Source: Streptomyces sp. Ag109_O5-1
GTDB taxonomy: Bacteria; Actinomycetota; Actinomycetes; Streptomycetales; Streptomycetaceae
Length of the DNA stretch: 64,000 nt
Direction of reading: 5' to 3'
Assembly (NCBI RefSeq): GCF_003814875.1
Contig: NZ_RKQF01000001.1
Location: forward strand, 10,354,001-10,418,000
The notes below the pieces were generated by a model. It had not been told where the DNA came from. It ran no database searches and saw only the letters and a list, made by a program, of their open reading frames with translations. Both the position numbers and the translations under genes were made by a program. This document shows positions 7,962 to 18,200 of the stretch, in pieces (within the stretch, counting starts at the first letter, position 1; each line of letters starts with the position of its first letter).

Positions 7962-8331
7962 GCCTACGGGAGGCGCCCCGGGGCGACGCGACCGGTACAC
8001 AGAGTGACCGAGAGTGCGCACACCGTGATGATCGTGTATCCAGTGCGTGAAGGCGTAATCGGGCGGCAAAACGCGCACGTGCCCGGCGACGCCGAAGCGA
8101 CCCGCGTAGACCCGGCGACGGTCGCCTCCCGTCCGCCGCCTACGGCGGCTATTGGCGCGTATCGGCGCGCGATACAGGCACCCGCCGCTCCGCCCCTGGG
8201 GGTTCTCGGCCAACCGCCGGTTTCCGGCCCCGCCGTGCCGGACAGGGCCTCGCCCATGACGGACAGGGGCCCGCGCGGGCCGCATGAGCGGCGCCGCCGG
8301 GGGGCACCACATAACTATGGAAGGCGTGCCT
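7962..8331. other. intergenic, no gene supported
   Basis: About 370 bp between the spherulin remnant and the small conserved gene. Open frames here have weak codon bias and no recognisable protein. It may hold the lost promoter of the two pseudogenes and the promoter of the 66-residue gene. Confidence 0.5.
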
Positions 8332-8532
8332 GTGATCGTGCAGCCGCCGGAGCCCGACGGCGGCAGACGGGTCACGATCCGTGGAGAGTACGTCGGCACC
8401 GCGTATCACCTGCTCGACGTCGTCGAGTTCCTGCGCAGAGCCGGCCTGCCCGAGACCGACACGACGGTCGACGACCCGGACCTGATCGAGTGGCGCGGCC
8501 TCGGGCCGAAGGCCTGGACCGCGGCGGGGTGA
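8332..8532 (+). CDS. small conserved Streptomyces protein, function unknown
   Basis: This 66-residue protein starts with the MIVQPPEPDGGRRVTIRGE pattern, which recurs in Streptomyces genomes as far as I recall. The rest predicts one strand-helix unit (AYHLLDVVEFLRRAGL) and an acidic, Trp-ended tail. GTG 8332 is preferred because GGAAGG stands seven bases upstream; ATG 8317 or GTG 8326 would add a few residues. There is no signal, membrane segment or metal motif. It is monocistronic and converges on the GMC oxidoreductase gene. Confidence 0.7.
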   Translation: MIVQPPEPDGGRRVTIRGEYVGTAYHLLDVVEFLRRAGLPETDTTVDDPDLIEWRGLGPKAWTAAG

Positions 8533-8557
8533 ACCGCGGCGGAGCGCACTGCGCCGG

Positions 8558-10879
8558 TCAGGAGCCGGGCAGGAGGTAGTGGCTCCACAGGCTGCCGAGG
8601 AAGAACTGCCCGAAGCGGGCCAGGGCCGCCGGGCCTCCGGGGCCGGTCGTCCGGAAGGTCGTGAGCATCCGGGCCAGGTCGACGGGGCGCAGCCGCACGA
8701 CGCCCGCACCGAGGACCCGTGCACGGAGGTCGTCGTCATCCGCGGTATGGCCGTGCAGCAGCCGGAACGGCAGGATCATCGTGTCGGACCAGACCCGGAC
8801 CGGTGCCCCGCGGGAGATGACCTTGTGCCCGGCGAGGGTGCGGCTCCGGCCCTCCGCGTCCGTGGTGTACAGCCGGTAGCGCAGGGCCGGTGCGTCCTCG
8901 TCGAACAGGTTGACGGTGCCCCGTGGCACGGGGCGTCGCCCGCCCAGACAGGGGCTGTCGATCCAGCCGTCGACGCGGGCGGTGTGGTCCGGTTCGTCGA
9001 GGAAGCGGTCCACGTCGTCGGCGGTGACGGTCAGCCGGAAGGAAAGGGGCTCACGCCGGCCGGTGCGGCGCGCCGTGAGCGGATCGGCCGACCCCGGTGC
9101 GCAGAAGCCGTGCATCTCCTCGGTGAACTGCACCGTGGTCCGTGCCGGGTAGGTGCTCGTCGGGCGCGGCACGCGATGTGGGGTGGCGGGAGGGTGTTCC
9201 AGCAGCCGGGTGCTCAGCCGGTCGGACAGGGCGGCGATGGTGAGGGAGGGGTTCACCCCTACGGAACCGGGCAGTACCGAGCCGTCCGCGATGTACAGAC
9301 CGGGGTGGCCGAAGACCTCGCCGTAGGGGTCGCACACCGCGGTGGCCGGGTGCCGTCCCATCGGGGCGCCGCCGAGGGGATGCACGGTCATCGCCCGCCC
9401 GCGGCGCCACAGCGGATGGTCGGCGTATCCCGCCCCCAGCGCCTGTGCGACCTGCTTCATCGCCGCGCGCAGTGGCTCGAAGTGCTCGGCGCTGCCCTGC
9501 GCGGTCCAGGTGGCGTCGAGTCTGCCGTTGCGCAGCCGCAGTTCCCCGTCGGGGACGTCCCTGCCCATGCCCAGCAGCGGCATCGAGGTGCTGGACAGCG
9601 CACCCCGGCCGAGCAGTTCGGAGACCGCCCCGGAAAGCCGGGGATCCGGCGCCCCGGCCGCGCGGTCCAGAAGCCGGCCGAGCATGAACCGCACGGTCCG
9701 GGTGAGGGTGCCGGGCACCCGGGCCCCTTCCACGAGCCACTCCACGAAGGCCGGATATCCGGCGTCCTGGATGTACGCGCCGCGCCCGGCACCGTCGACG
9801 CCGTCGAGTTCGCCGGGCAGCCGGACGGAGCTGGTGATCACCGGGCCGCGATGCGGGAGCAGCGGTCGCCCACCGTGGCCCTGCCCGGCCCGGAGGACGA
9901 AGGCGAGGTGGTCGCCGTTGGTGGAGAACCGGGTGCCGACCGCCGGACTCAGCGCGGTCAGGTACCTGCGGGAGCGCAGCAGAAGACGGACGGTGTTGTA
10001 GGTGCCCGCGGCCAGGACCAGCCGGTCGCAGTCGATCGTGGCCGCATGCCCGGCGTTCCGGCCGTCGTCGTCGGCGTGGTGCCGGACGTGGTCGACCGCG
10101 TAACCGCCGCCGTCGAGGGGGCGCAGAAGGGTGGCTTCGTGTCCCGTGCGCAGATCCGCGCCGTGCCGCCGGGCCGCGGACAGATAGGTGAGGTCGAGGC
10201 TGTTCTTGGCGCCTTCGTTGCAGCCGAGGTTGCACTCGCCGCACAGCCGGCAGGTGGTCCGGGCGGCGCCGTGCAGATTGCCCTCCGGCGGCTGGGCGAG
10301 CGGCCGGCCGGGGCTCGGCTCGGCACCGGGTTCCGGTGCGAAGCTCACCCCGAGCGGCGGCCGTTGGACCTCCAGGCCGAGCAGCCGCGCCGCGTCGTGC
10401 ATCGCATGAGCCCTCGGGGTGTCGGCGTAGCCGGGGTGGTCCAGGGGGTACGGGGTGGCGCCGAGCATCTCCTCCACCGCGGTGTAGTGGGGGTCGAGAT
10501 CGGCGCGGCCGACCGGCCAGGCCTCCCATCCGCCCTGCGGCAGCGGCCGTTGTTCGGCGAACCAGCGCTCGTCCTTGCGGAGCAGGACATTGGCGTAGAT
10601 CAGCGACCCGCCGCCCAGGCCGCTGGCGACCACGGAGTCGAAGCGGTCGAAGCTCCACACCTCGAACAGGCCGTGCAGACCCGCTCGCGGATCCCACAGC
10701 GACCGGCCGAGTTCGGCGGGAGTGCGCGGGAAGCTTCCGGGCGGATGGGCGCGGCCGCGCTCCAGCACCACCACCGACTTCCCGGCCCGGGCCAGCCGGT
10801 ACGCGGCGACGGCACCGCCGAAGCCGGAGCCGATCACCACGGCGTCGACATGCTCGCGGGGCGCGGTGTGCCGCGTCAT
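8558..10879 (-). CDS. GMC-family FAD oxidoreductase (cholesterol-oxidase-like) with C-terminal extension
   Basis: The 773-residue protein begins with the FAD-binding VVIGSGFGGAVAAYRLA and VVVLERG strands. It carries the GMC end motif region MTVHPLGGAPMG and NPSLTIAALSDR near residues 510-575. A further 190 residues form an extra domain of the kind seen in actinobacterial cholesterol-oxidase-like proteins. A CRLCGECNLGCNEGAKN segment is rich in cysteine, as in the flavin/iron-sulfur-like subgroup. Start ATG 10879 lies one base after the stop of the hydrolase gene, so the pair is coupled. It likely oxidises an alcohol on a lipid or sterol-like substrate; the exact substrate is unknown. Confidence 0.88.
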   Translation of the reverse strand: MTRHTAPREHVDAVVIGSGFGGAVAAYRLARAGKSVVVLERGRAHPPGSFPRTPAELGRSLWDPRAGLHGLFEVWSFDRFDSVVASGLGGGSLIYANVLLRKDERWFAEQRPLPQGGWEAWPVGRADLDPHYTAVEEMLGATPYPLDHPGYADTPRAHAMHDAARLLGLEVQRPPLGVSFAPEPGAEPSPGRPLAQPPEGNLHGAARTTCRLCGECNLGCNEGAKNSLDLTYLSAARRHGADLRTGHEATLLRPLDGGGYAVDHVRHHADDDGRNAGHAATIDCDRLVLAAGTYNTVRLLLRSRRYLTALSPAVGTRFSTNGDHLAFVLRAGQGHGGRPLLPHRGPVITSSVRLPGELDGVDGAGRGAYIQDAGYPAFVEWLVEGARVPGTLTRTVRFMLGRLLDRAAGAPDPRLSGAVSELLGRGALSSTSMPLLGMGRDVPDGELRLRNGRLDATWTAQGSAEHFEPLRAAMKQVAQALGAGYADHPLWRRGRAMTVHPLGGAPMGRHPATAVCDPYGEVFGHPGLYIADGSVLPGSVGVNPSLTIAALSDRLSTRLLEHPPATPHRVPRPTSTYPARTTVQFTEEMHGFCAPGSADPLTARRTGRREPLSFRLTVTADDVDRFLDEPDHTARVDGWIDSPCLGGRRPVPRGTVNLFDEDAPALRYRLYTTDAEGRSRTLAGHKVISRGAPVRVWSDTMILPFRLLHGHTADDDDLRARVLGAGVVRLRPVDLARMLTTFRTTGPGGPAALARFGQFFLGSLWSHYLLPGS

Positions 10880-10880
10880 C

Positions 10881-11981
10881 TCAGACCGCCCTGCGCCTGA
10901 GGAAGTCGAGAACGTGCGGAAACACGTCGAGGTGCGCGTTCTTGCCGATGATGCAGTCCAAGTAGCCGTAGCCGGGCGCCACATACAGTTCGTACCGGTC
11001 GGGGTGCCGGGAGCGGCCCGTGAGTTCACGATGGCAGCGCACGCACGAGTCGCCGAACACGTTGTTGTGGTCCCCGGTGAGGAACAGCACGGGCGTGTCC
11101 GCCTCCTCGGCGTTCGCGAGGTAGTCGTCCGGCAGCGAGGCATGGCGGGGCGCGGTGCTGTCGTACTTCACGGCGCGGCCGGCCCGCACGATCTTCCGGA
11201 TGTGCCGGTGGTACTGCAGTCCGGTCGGGCCCAGGAGATCGGCGATGCGGTCATGGGTGACCGGGTCGAGGTTGGCGTGGCTGTACAGCGCCGGCCAGCC
11301 GCTGCCCCACATGAAACTCACCATGTGGCAGGCGGGGTTGTCGCACTCGGGGTGGGCCAGCGACACCAGCCGTGCCAGGGCCCGGCCGCGGGTGAGGGCG
11401 GGCGCCCGGTCGAACCGCGGATCGAGGTGGGAGAGCCCGATCACCCGCTCGATCAGTTCCCTGCCGTAGTCGAGCTTCCACCGCGACCAGGTCGGTACGT
11501 GCATCACCAGGCCGACGGCGTTGACCACCACGCTGGTGATGTTCCGTACGACGTCGCCGAACAGGCTCATCAGGAAGGTCATCGATCCCAGGCAGTGCGC
11601 GACGACATGGACGCGCCGGTCGCCGATGTGCCGGCGCAACTCGGCCAGCGCCGCCGGGTAGTCGTACAGCGCGACGTCGTCGAGGGTGTGCCGATGGGGT
11701 TCGGTGTTGTACGGGAACCTGTTGCTCATCCGCATGTCGAGCGTCCAGACGTCGCCGAAGCCGTTGTCCAGCAGATAGCCGGCCATGTTCCGGTGCTCGG
11801 GCATGATGAAGAGGTCACTGGACGCGGTGAGCCCGTGCAGCAGGACCACCACGTCGTCGCAGTCGAACCGCCGGAACCGGGTGAGACACAGACCCAGGCC
11901 GTCCTCGGTCGTGAACGGGCGAGTGGTCACCGCGGCGTCCGCCACACCGGCCGGCGTGTACCTGGGAATCCTTCGCTGCAT
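10881..11981 (-). CDS. alpha/beta hydrolase with a Cys nucleophile
   Basis: This 366-residue alpha/beta-hydrolase-fold protein has an oxyanion region VVVLLHGLTASSDLF and a nucleophile elbow AHCLGS with Cys130 in place of serine. A late acidic residue and histidine occur around FLTGDHNN and KNAHLDVFPHV. GGAGG lies ten bases before the ATG. Coupled to the GMC oxidoreductase, it probably acts on the same lipid or ester. In related actinobacteria such hydrolase and oxidoreductase domains can be fused. The Cys nucleophile occurs in some hydrolase groups (dienelactone hydrolase is one), so it need not mean inactivity. Confidence 0.85.
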   Translation of the reverse strand: MQRRIPRYTPAGVADAAVTTRPFTTEDGLGLCLTRFRRFDCDDVVVLLHGLTASSDLFIMPEHRNMAGYLLDNGFGDVWTLDMRMSNRFPYNTEPHRHTLDDVALYDYPAALAELRRHIGDRRVHVVAHCLGSMTFLMSLFGDVVRNITSVVVNAVGLVMHVPTWSRWKLDYGRELIERVIGLSHLDPRFDRAPALTRGRALARLVSLAHPECDNPACHMVSFMWGSGWPALYSHANLDPVTHDRIADLLGPTGLQYHRHIRKIVRAGRAVKYDSTAPRHASLPDDYLANAEEADTPVLFLTGDHNNVFGDSCVRCHRELTGRSRHPDRYELYVAPGYGYLDCIIGKNAHLDVFPHVLDFLRRRAV

Positions 11982-12640
11982 GTCCGCGCATCCTCCGACG
12001 TCCTCGATCCGTCGTTCCCGTCGTTCCCATCGCTTCCGTCGATCCCGTCGATGACAAGGATGTCGTGGCAGAAGGAGTTCGGGTAGCGCCGCCGTGCCGT
12101 GCTCGTGTGGGGTCCGGTGATTCCGTGTGAAGAGCGAAATGCCCTGATGCGCAAACGAGTTGGTGCCAAGGGCGGCTCGATCCGTATCGGCGTGCGCGCG
12201 TGCGTCCGGCACATCGTCGACCCCGGTGCATCACAGACCGCTCCACCGGTGCCCCCGGGCGGACCGCCCGGCCACCGGAGGACCGCGGCCGCCGTTCGGG
12301 CGGCCGGGGAGCGCAGCCGGCTCCCGCCGCCTTCGCGGACCGCGCCCGGACCGGGACCGGCGGCGCTTCCGGACCGGACGTGAAGTGCGGGTCCGTATGG
12401 ACGGCCGGGTGCGCGGAGGCGCGTCCCGACTTCACCGGAGCCGTGGGCTGCCGGATGGGGGACCGCCGTACGAGTGATGGGCGCGCTCCCGTCCCGGCGT
12501 GAACCCCGGGGGATACGGCCCGGCACGTCGTTCCCGGCACGCGGCCAGGGCATCGACAAAAGTGGCAGGCATGTCCTCATCTGGACAGACTGAATCCGCC
12601 GGTTCGTGATCAGGAACATCCACGTTCTCCAGGAGATCGC
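11982..12640. promoter_or_regulatory. 659-bp divergent promoter region of the biosynthetic cluster
   Basis: This region separates the hydrolase operon from the first cluster gene and must hold both promoters. It contains the nine-base tandem repeats at 12002-12055. Near the plus-strand start it holds an AGGAG ribosome site immediately before ATG 12641. Frames through it show no consistent codon bias or recognisable protein. I could not identify a specific regulator site. Confidence 0.55.
12002..12055. repeat. nine-base imperfect tandem repeat
   Basis: Six units related to GTCGTTCCC / GTCGATCCC follow one another without spacers in the leader of the hydrolase operon. Units 2 and 3 are identical. 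On the minus strand they would read as repeated Asp-Gly-Xaa, but no start supports translation. It may be a slippage tract or a regulator-binding array. Confidence 0.7.
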
Positions 12641-15205
12641 ATGGTGGAGCAGTCCTCCGAGGTCGCGTCGGAGCCGGACGCATCTGTCGTCGCCATGAGC
12701 GACACCGGCCCCGACGGAGCGGACACCGAGCGGGAGCTCGCGCAGACTCTGGCCGATCTCCTGGGTGCCGAACGCGTTCCCGCCGACAGCCACTTCTTCA
12801 CCGACCTCGGCGCCAACTCGCTGGTCATGGCCCAGTTCTGCGCCCGCATACGCAAGCGGCCGGACCTGCCGTCCCCGTCCATGAGGGACATCTACCGGCA
12901 CCCCACGATCCACAGCCTGGCGACGGCCCTCGGGGAGGTCGTGCCCGTTCCCGCCGATCCGGTCGACGCCCCGGCACCGACCCCGCCGCCGCCCGGGAAC
13001 CGGTGGAGCCATCTCCTGTGCGGAACGCTCCAGTTGCTGGTGTTCCTCGGCTACTCCCTCGTCTCCGGATTCGCCACCGCCATGGGCTACGAGTGGATCG
13101 CCACCGGCAAGGGCCTGGCCGACGTCTATCTGCGGTCGCTGCTGTTCGGAGGCATCGCGTTCGTGGCGCTGTGCGCGTTCCCGGTCGCGGCCAAATGGGT
13201 TCTCGTCGGCCGCTGGCGACCTGGTGAGTTCCCCGTCTGGAGCCTGAGATACCTGCGCTTCTGGCTCGTCAAGGTGCTGCTCCACGCGAACCCGATGGTC
13301 CTCCTCATCGGCACCCCGCTGTACGTGCTGTATCTGCGGGCCCTCGGCGCCCGGGTCGGGAAGGGGGTCACGATCCTCTCCCACTCCGTCCCGGTCTGCA
13401 CCGACCTGCTGACGATCGGCGCCGGCACGGTGATCCGCAAGGACTCCTTCTTCCTGGGCTACCGCGCCTGTGCGGGACACATCCAGACCGGCCGGATCAC
13501 CCTCGGCGCGGATGTCTACATCGGCGAGAAGACCGTCCTGGACATCGATACGGCCATGGGCGACCGAGCCCAGCTCGGCCACTCCTCCGCCCTGCACCGC
13601 GGCCAGAGCGTCCCGGACGGCGCGCACTGGCACGGATCCCCGGCGGAACCCACGTCGACCGACTACCTCAGGGTCGCACCCGCCCGGTGCGGCACCGTCC
13701 GCCGGGCCTGGTTCGCCCTCGGCACGCTGGTACAGCTCTTCCTCCTGTACATACCGCTGTTCGTCGGCGGAATGTACATGCTGTTCACCGAGGTCCCCGC
13801 GATCGGCAAGCGACTGGACCCCCAGACCGCCGCACTGAGCCGGTCGGCGCTCGTCCCCGACGCGCTGCTGCTCTCCCTGGTGCTGTTCTTCGGGTTCCTC
13901 GTCCTGGGCCTGGCGGCCCTGTGCACCCTCCCGCGCCTGGTGGGCCTGGTCATCAGACCCGACAAGGTGTATCCGCTCTACGGATTCCACTACGCGCTGC
14001 ACCGGGCCACGGCCCGTATGACGAACATCAAGTTCTTCGCCTGGCTCTTCGGCGACAGCTCCTACATCGTGTACTACCTCCGCGGAATCGGCTACGACCT
14101 GTCACGGGTCGAGCAGACCGGGTCGAACTTCGGCACCGAAGTCCAGCACGAGACACCCCTGTTGGTCTCCGTCGGCAGCGGCACGATGGTGGCCGACGGC
14201 CTGTCCGTCGTCAACGCCGACTACTCCAGCACGTCCTTCCGGGCGTGCAGGGTGTCGATCGGCCCGCACAACTTCCTCGGCAACAACATCGCCTACCCGG
14301 CGGGTGGCAGGACCGGTGACAACTGCCTGCTCGCGACGAAGGTGATGATCCCCCTCGACGGCGAGATCCGGGAAGGCGTGGGCCTCCTCGGCTCGCCGTG
14401 CTTCGAGATCCCCCGCTCGGTGGAACGCGACGCGCGCTTCGACCACCTCAGGACGGGCGACACACTCCACCAACGGCTCGCCGCGAAGAACCGCTACAAC
14501 CTCCGCTCCATGGCGCTCATGCTGCTCGTGCGCTGGCTGCACACCTTCGCGCTCACCCTGTTCGGCCTCGCCTCCGTGGACCTGTACGGCGTGGTCGGAC
14601 AAGTGGTGATAGGCGGATACCTGGCCTTCACGCTCGCGTTCACCACCCTGTACTTCATCCTGGTGGAGCGCTGCCTCACCTCGTTCCGCGCGCTGCGCCC
14701 CCGGCTGTGCTCCATCTACGACCCGTACTTCTGGTGGCACGAACGGGTGTGGAAGGTACCGGACCACTACCTCAACATCTTCAACGGAACCCCCTACAAG
14801 AGCCTGGTCTGGCGGCTGCTGGGCGTGCGCATCGGACGCCGGGTGTTCGACGACGGCTGCTACCTGACCGAGCGGACACTCTCCACCATCGGCGACGACT
14901 GCACCCTCAACGCCGGCAGCAAACTCCAGTGCCACTCGCAGGAGGACGGCACCTTCAAGTCCGACGGCACCACGCTCGGAGCCGGCTGCACGCTGGGCGT
15001 CGCCGCCCATGTGCACTACGGCGTGACCATGGGCGACGGCTCGGTGCTGGCACCCGACTCGTTCCTCATGAAGGGCGAGGAAGTCCCCCCGAACGCACAG
15101 TGGGGCGGCAATCCCGCGGTGGAGATGCCGGAGTCCGGCAGCGGTTCCGCCGGCCCCGGCAGGGCAACGTCAGCAGCCGACGCCGCTTCGGCGACCTTGA
15201 GTTGA
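12641..15205 (+). CDS. Pls/PosA-type membrane synthetase: carrier domain plus three acyltransferase-like domains, no adenylation domain
   Basis: This 854-residue protein opens with a peptidyl-carrier domain (FFTDLGANSLVMAQF, phosphopantetheine site Ser60). Six or more membrane segments alternate with left-handed beta-helix (hexapeptide) domains, for example TLGADVYIGEKTVLDI, LLVSVGSGTMVADG and TLGAGCTLGVAAHV. This is the C-terminal architecture of epsilon-poly-L-lysine synthetase Pls, whose tandem C-domains join amino acids iteratively in the membrane. Pls itself begins with an adenylation domain, which is missing here and is instead encoded by the next gene, 13 bp downstream. It probably takes activated amino acid from that partner and builds an oligomer or amide. 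Confidence 0.9.
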   Translation: MVEQSSEVASEPDASVVAMSDTGPDGADTERELAQTLADLLGAERVPADSHFFTDLGANSLVMAQFCARIRKRPDLPSPSMRDIYRHPTIHSLATALGEVVPVPADPVDAPAPTPPPPGNRWSHLLCGTLQLLVFLGYSLVSGFATAMGYEWIATGKGLADVYLRSLLFGGIAFVALCAFPVAAKWVLVGRWRPGEFPVWSLRYLRFWLVKVLLHANPMVLLIGTPLYVLYLRALGARVGKGVTILSHSVPVCTDLLTIGAGTVIRKDSFFLGYRACAGHIQTGRITLGADVYIGEKTVLDIDTAMGDRAQLGHSSALHRGQSVPDGAHWHGSPAEPTSTDYLRVAPARCGTVRRAWFALGTLVQLFLLYIPLFVGGMYMLFTEVPAIGKRLDPQTAALSRSALVPDALLLSLVLFFGFLVLGLAALCTLPRLVGLVIRPDKVYPLYGFHYALHRATARMTNIKFFAWLFGDSSYIVYYLRGIGYDLSRVEQTGSNFGTEVQHETPLLVSVGSGTMVADGLSVVNADYSSTSFRACRVSIGPHNFLGNNIAYPAGGRTGDNCLLATKVMIPLDGEIREGVGLLGSPCFEIPRSVERDARFDHLRTGDTLHQRLAAKNRYNLRSMALMLLVRWLHTFALTLFGLASVDLYGVVGQVVIGGYLAFTLAFTTLYFILVERCLTSFRALRPRLCSIYDPYFWWHERVWKVPDHYLNIFNGTPYKSLVWRLLGVRIGRRVFDDGCYLTERTLSTIGDDCTLNAGSKLQCHSQEDGTFKSDGTTLGAGCTLGVAAHVHYGVTMGDGSVLAPDSFLMKGEEVPPNAQWGGNPAVEMPESGSGSAGPGRATSAADAASATLS

Positions 15206-15218
15206 GGAAGGCCATTCG

Positions 15219-18200
15219 ATGGGAACGCGCGTGGAAGCGGACCGGGAGTTCTGGAGCCGGGTACTGACCGCCGGCGGTGTCACCACCGTGCCCCGGTGGG
15301 TCCGGGAGCCTGTTCCGGGAACGGCCGAACACGAGATACCGGTGCCGGACGACGTGACGCGGACGGTGCGTGACCTGGCCGGGCGTCAGGGACTGCCGGC
15401 CGACACGCTGATGCTGGCCGCGCACATCAAGGTGCTGGCCGTGCTCTCCGGCGAGCCCGACGTGGTCACGGGGTACGCCACCGGTACCCGCGGCGAGCCG
15501 CTGCCGTGCCGGCCGGCCGTCCCCCCGGGCTCCTGGCAGGCCCTGCTGTCGGCCGCCCGGCACGCCGAGGCGGAGGTGCTGGCGCACCGGGACTTCCCGG
15601 TGGAGAAACTGCGGCGGGAGCTGGGGCTGACCGAGCCGTCGTACGAGATCGTGTGCGGGCCACTCGGAGCCGCCGAGCCCCACACTGACGACGGCGTTCT
15701 GCAGGTGCGCTGGTCCGACCAGGGCGGGCGGCTGACACTGCGCCTGCGCCACCGCACGGACGTGCTGGACGCAACGGCCGCGGCCCGCATCGGCCGCTAC
15801 CACCTCACCGCACTACGGAAGATGACGGTGGATCCGGACGCCGACCACACGCGGGGGAGCCTGCTCTCGGCGGAGGAGGAACAGGAGCAGCTGGAAGGTC
15901 TGGCCGGGCCGCACCGGACCTTGCCGGACGCGCGGGCGCACGAACTGTTCGAGCAGCGGGCGCGGGCCCATCCGGAAGCCGTGGCCGCCGTACACGGCGG
16001 GCGGGAGTGGACGTACGGCGAACTCGACCGGCGCGCCAACAGGTTGGCACGCGCCCTGCTGGCGAGAGGCCTGCGCCGGGAGGACGTCGTCGCCGTCGTC
16101 ACCGAGCGCAACCTCGACTGGCCGGCTGCGGTCCTGGCGGTGTTCAAGGCGGGCGGCGTCTACCTGCCGATCGAGCCGCACTTCCCGGCCGGCCGTATCC
16201 AGGCGACGCTCTCGCGAGCGGGCTGCAGGCTGGTCCTCACCGAATCCGGCAGCACCGACACCCTCGACCGGGCGCTGGCCGCCCTGCCGGAGGTCCAGAA
16301 GCTCCGGATCGACTCGGCCTACGCCGAATCGCACGCCGACGACAGCCCCGGCGTCCGGGTCGACCCCGGCCAACTCGCCTACATCTACTTCACCTCCGGC
16401 TCCACCGGCGAGCCGAAGGGCGCGATGTGCGAGCACGCGGGCATGCTCAACCATCTCCACGCCAAGATCGACGACCTCGCGATCGGCGAGGGGTCCGTGG
16501 TGGCGCAGACGGCCCCGCAGTGCTTCGACATCTCGCTGTGGCAGCTCATCGCCCCGCTGCTGGTCGGCGGCCGGACCCTGCTGGTCGAACAGGACGTGAT
16601 CACGGACGTCGAACGGTTCGTGGACACCCTGGAGCACGGCCGGGTCGGCGTGGCCCAGGTCGTCCCCTCCTATCTGGAGGTCGTGGTCACCTACCTGGAG
16701 CAGCGCCCGCGCCCGCTGCCCGACCTGCGGTGCGTGTCGGTGACCGGCGAGGCGCTGAAACGGGAGCTGGTCCAGCGCTGGTTCGCGGTCCAGCCGGGCA
16801 TCGGGCTCCTCAACGCCTACGGGCTGACGGAGACCTCGGACGACACCAACCACGAGGTCCTGCGGGAGGTGCCCGACCGGGTGCTGCTCGGCCGGCCCGT
16901 CAACAACGTGCGCGTGTACGTCGTGGACGAACATCTGTCGCTGGTGCCGCTGGGCGCCCCCGGGCTGATCGCGTTCTCCGGTGTCTGCGTGGGCCGGGGG
17001 TACGTCAACGACCCGGAGCGCACCCGGGAGGCGTACCGGACGGACCCGTACCGGCCCGGCGAACGGCTCTACCTGGGCGGGGACTGGGGGCGCTGGCACC
17101 CGGACGGCAAGCTGGAGTTCCTCGGCCGCCGCGACAGCCAGGTCAAGATCCGCGGCTTCCGCATCGAGATCGGCGAGATCGAGAACTCCCTGCTGCGGGT
17201 CGACGGAGTACGGGACGGAGCGGTGGTCGTGGCCGAACGGCCCGGCGGCGCCAAGCAGTTGATCGCCTTCTACGCCGGTGGACAGCAGCGGCCCGAGGCA
17301 CTGCGCGAGGCGCTCGGCGCGGTGCTGCCCGCCTATATGGTCCCGTCGGCCTTCCACCGGCAGGACAGCCTTCCGCTGACCGCAAACGGCAAGATCGACC
17401 GGAAGGCCCTGACCGCTCTGGCCGAGGAGTCGGCCCCGCAGCGGGAATCCGGGGACGAGCTCAACCCGGCCGAGCGGCGGCTCGCCGCGGCCTGGGCCGA
17501 GCTGCTAGGGGTGCCCGAGCGGCAGATCGGCCGCACTGACCACTTCTTCGACTCCGGCGGCACCTCCCTGACCGCGGTCAAGCTCAGCCTCGCGCTGGAC
17601 CGCGCGGTGTCCCTGAAGGACATCACCCGGCACCCGGTCCTCGCCGACCTGGCCGCCCTGCTCGACCACGGCGGCGGCAACGGCGGCGGCGCCGGTACGG
17701 CCCGGCGGCGCCCGGAGCTGCTGCTGGCCCTGTCGGGCGGGAGCGGCACACCGGAGTGCGCCCTGGTGTGCTTCCCGTACGCCGGCGGCAACGCCGTCAA
17801 CTACCTGCCGATGGCGACCGCGCTGGCGGACAGCGGCCTGGCGGTCCTCGCCGTGGACCCGCCCGGCCACAACCTGGCCGCACCCCCGGAACCCTTCGCA
17901 TCGATCGAACAGGTGGCCGAACAGGTCGCCGCCGAGATCATGGCGCGCGGCCTCACCCGGGTCATGCTCTGGGGCCACTCCTCAGGCACCGCCCCCGCCG
18001 TCGAGACGGCCCGCAAGCTCCAGCAGCGGGGCGTCGCGGTGACACGGGTCTTCCTCGCCGCACAGCTGCTCGGCACCGCCACCGAGCGGCACACCGCCGT
18101 CGCCGAGCTGACGAGCCGCAGCGACGCCGAGCTCGCCGCGCGGCTGGCCGCGGACGGCGGCCACACCGAACTCGCGGAACTGAACACACTGCACGCCGGA

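Noticed and set aside
8579..10900. 773-codon plus-strand frame opposite the GMC oxidoreductase
   Set aside because: The minus strand has clear FAD and GMC motifs; the plus frame has none and is a shadow.
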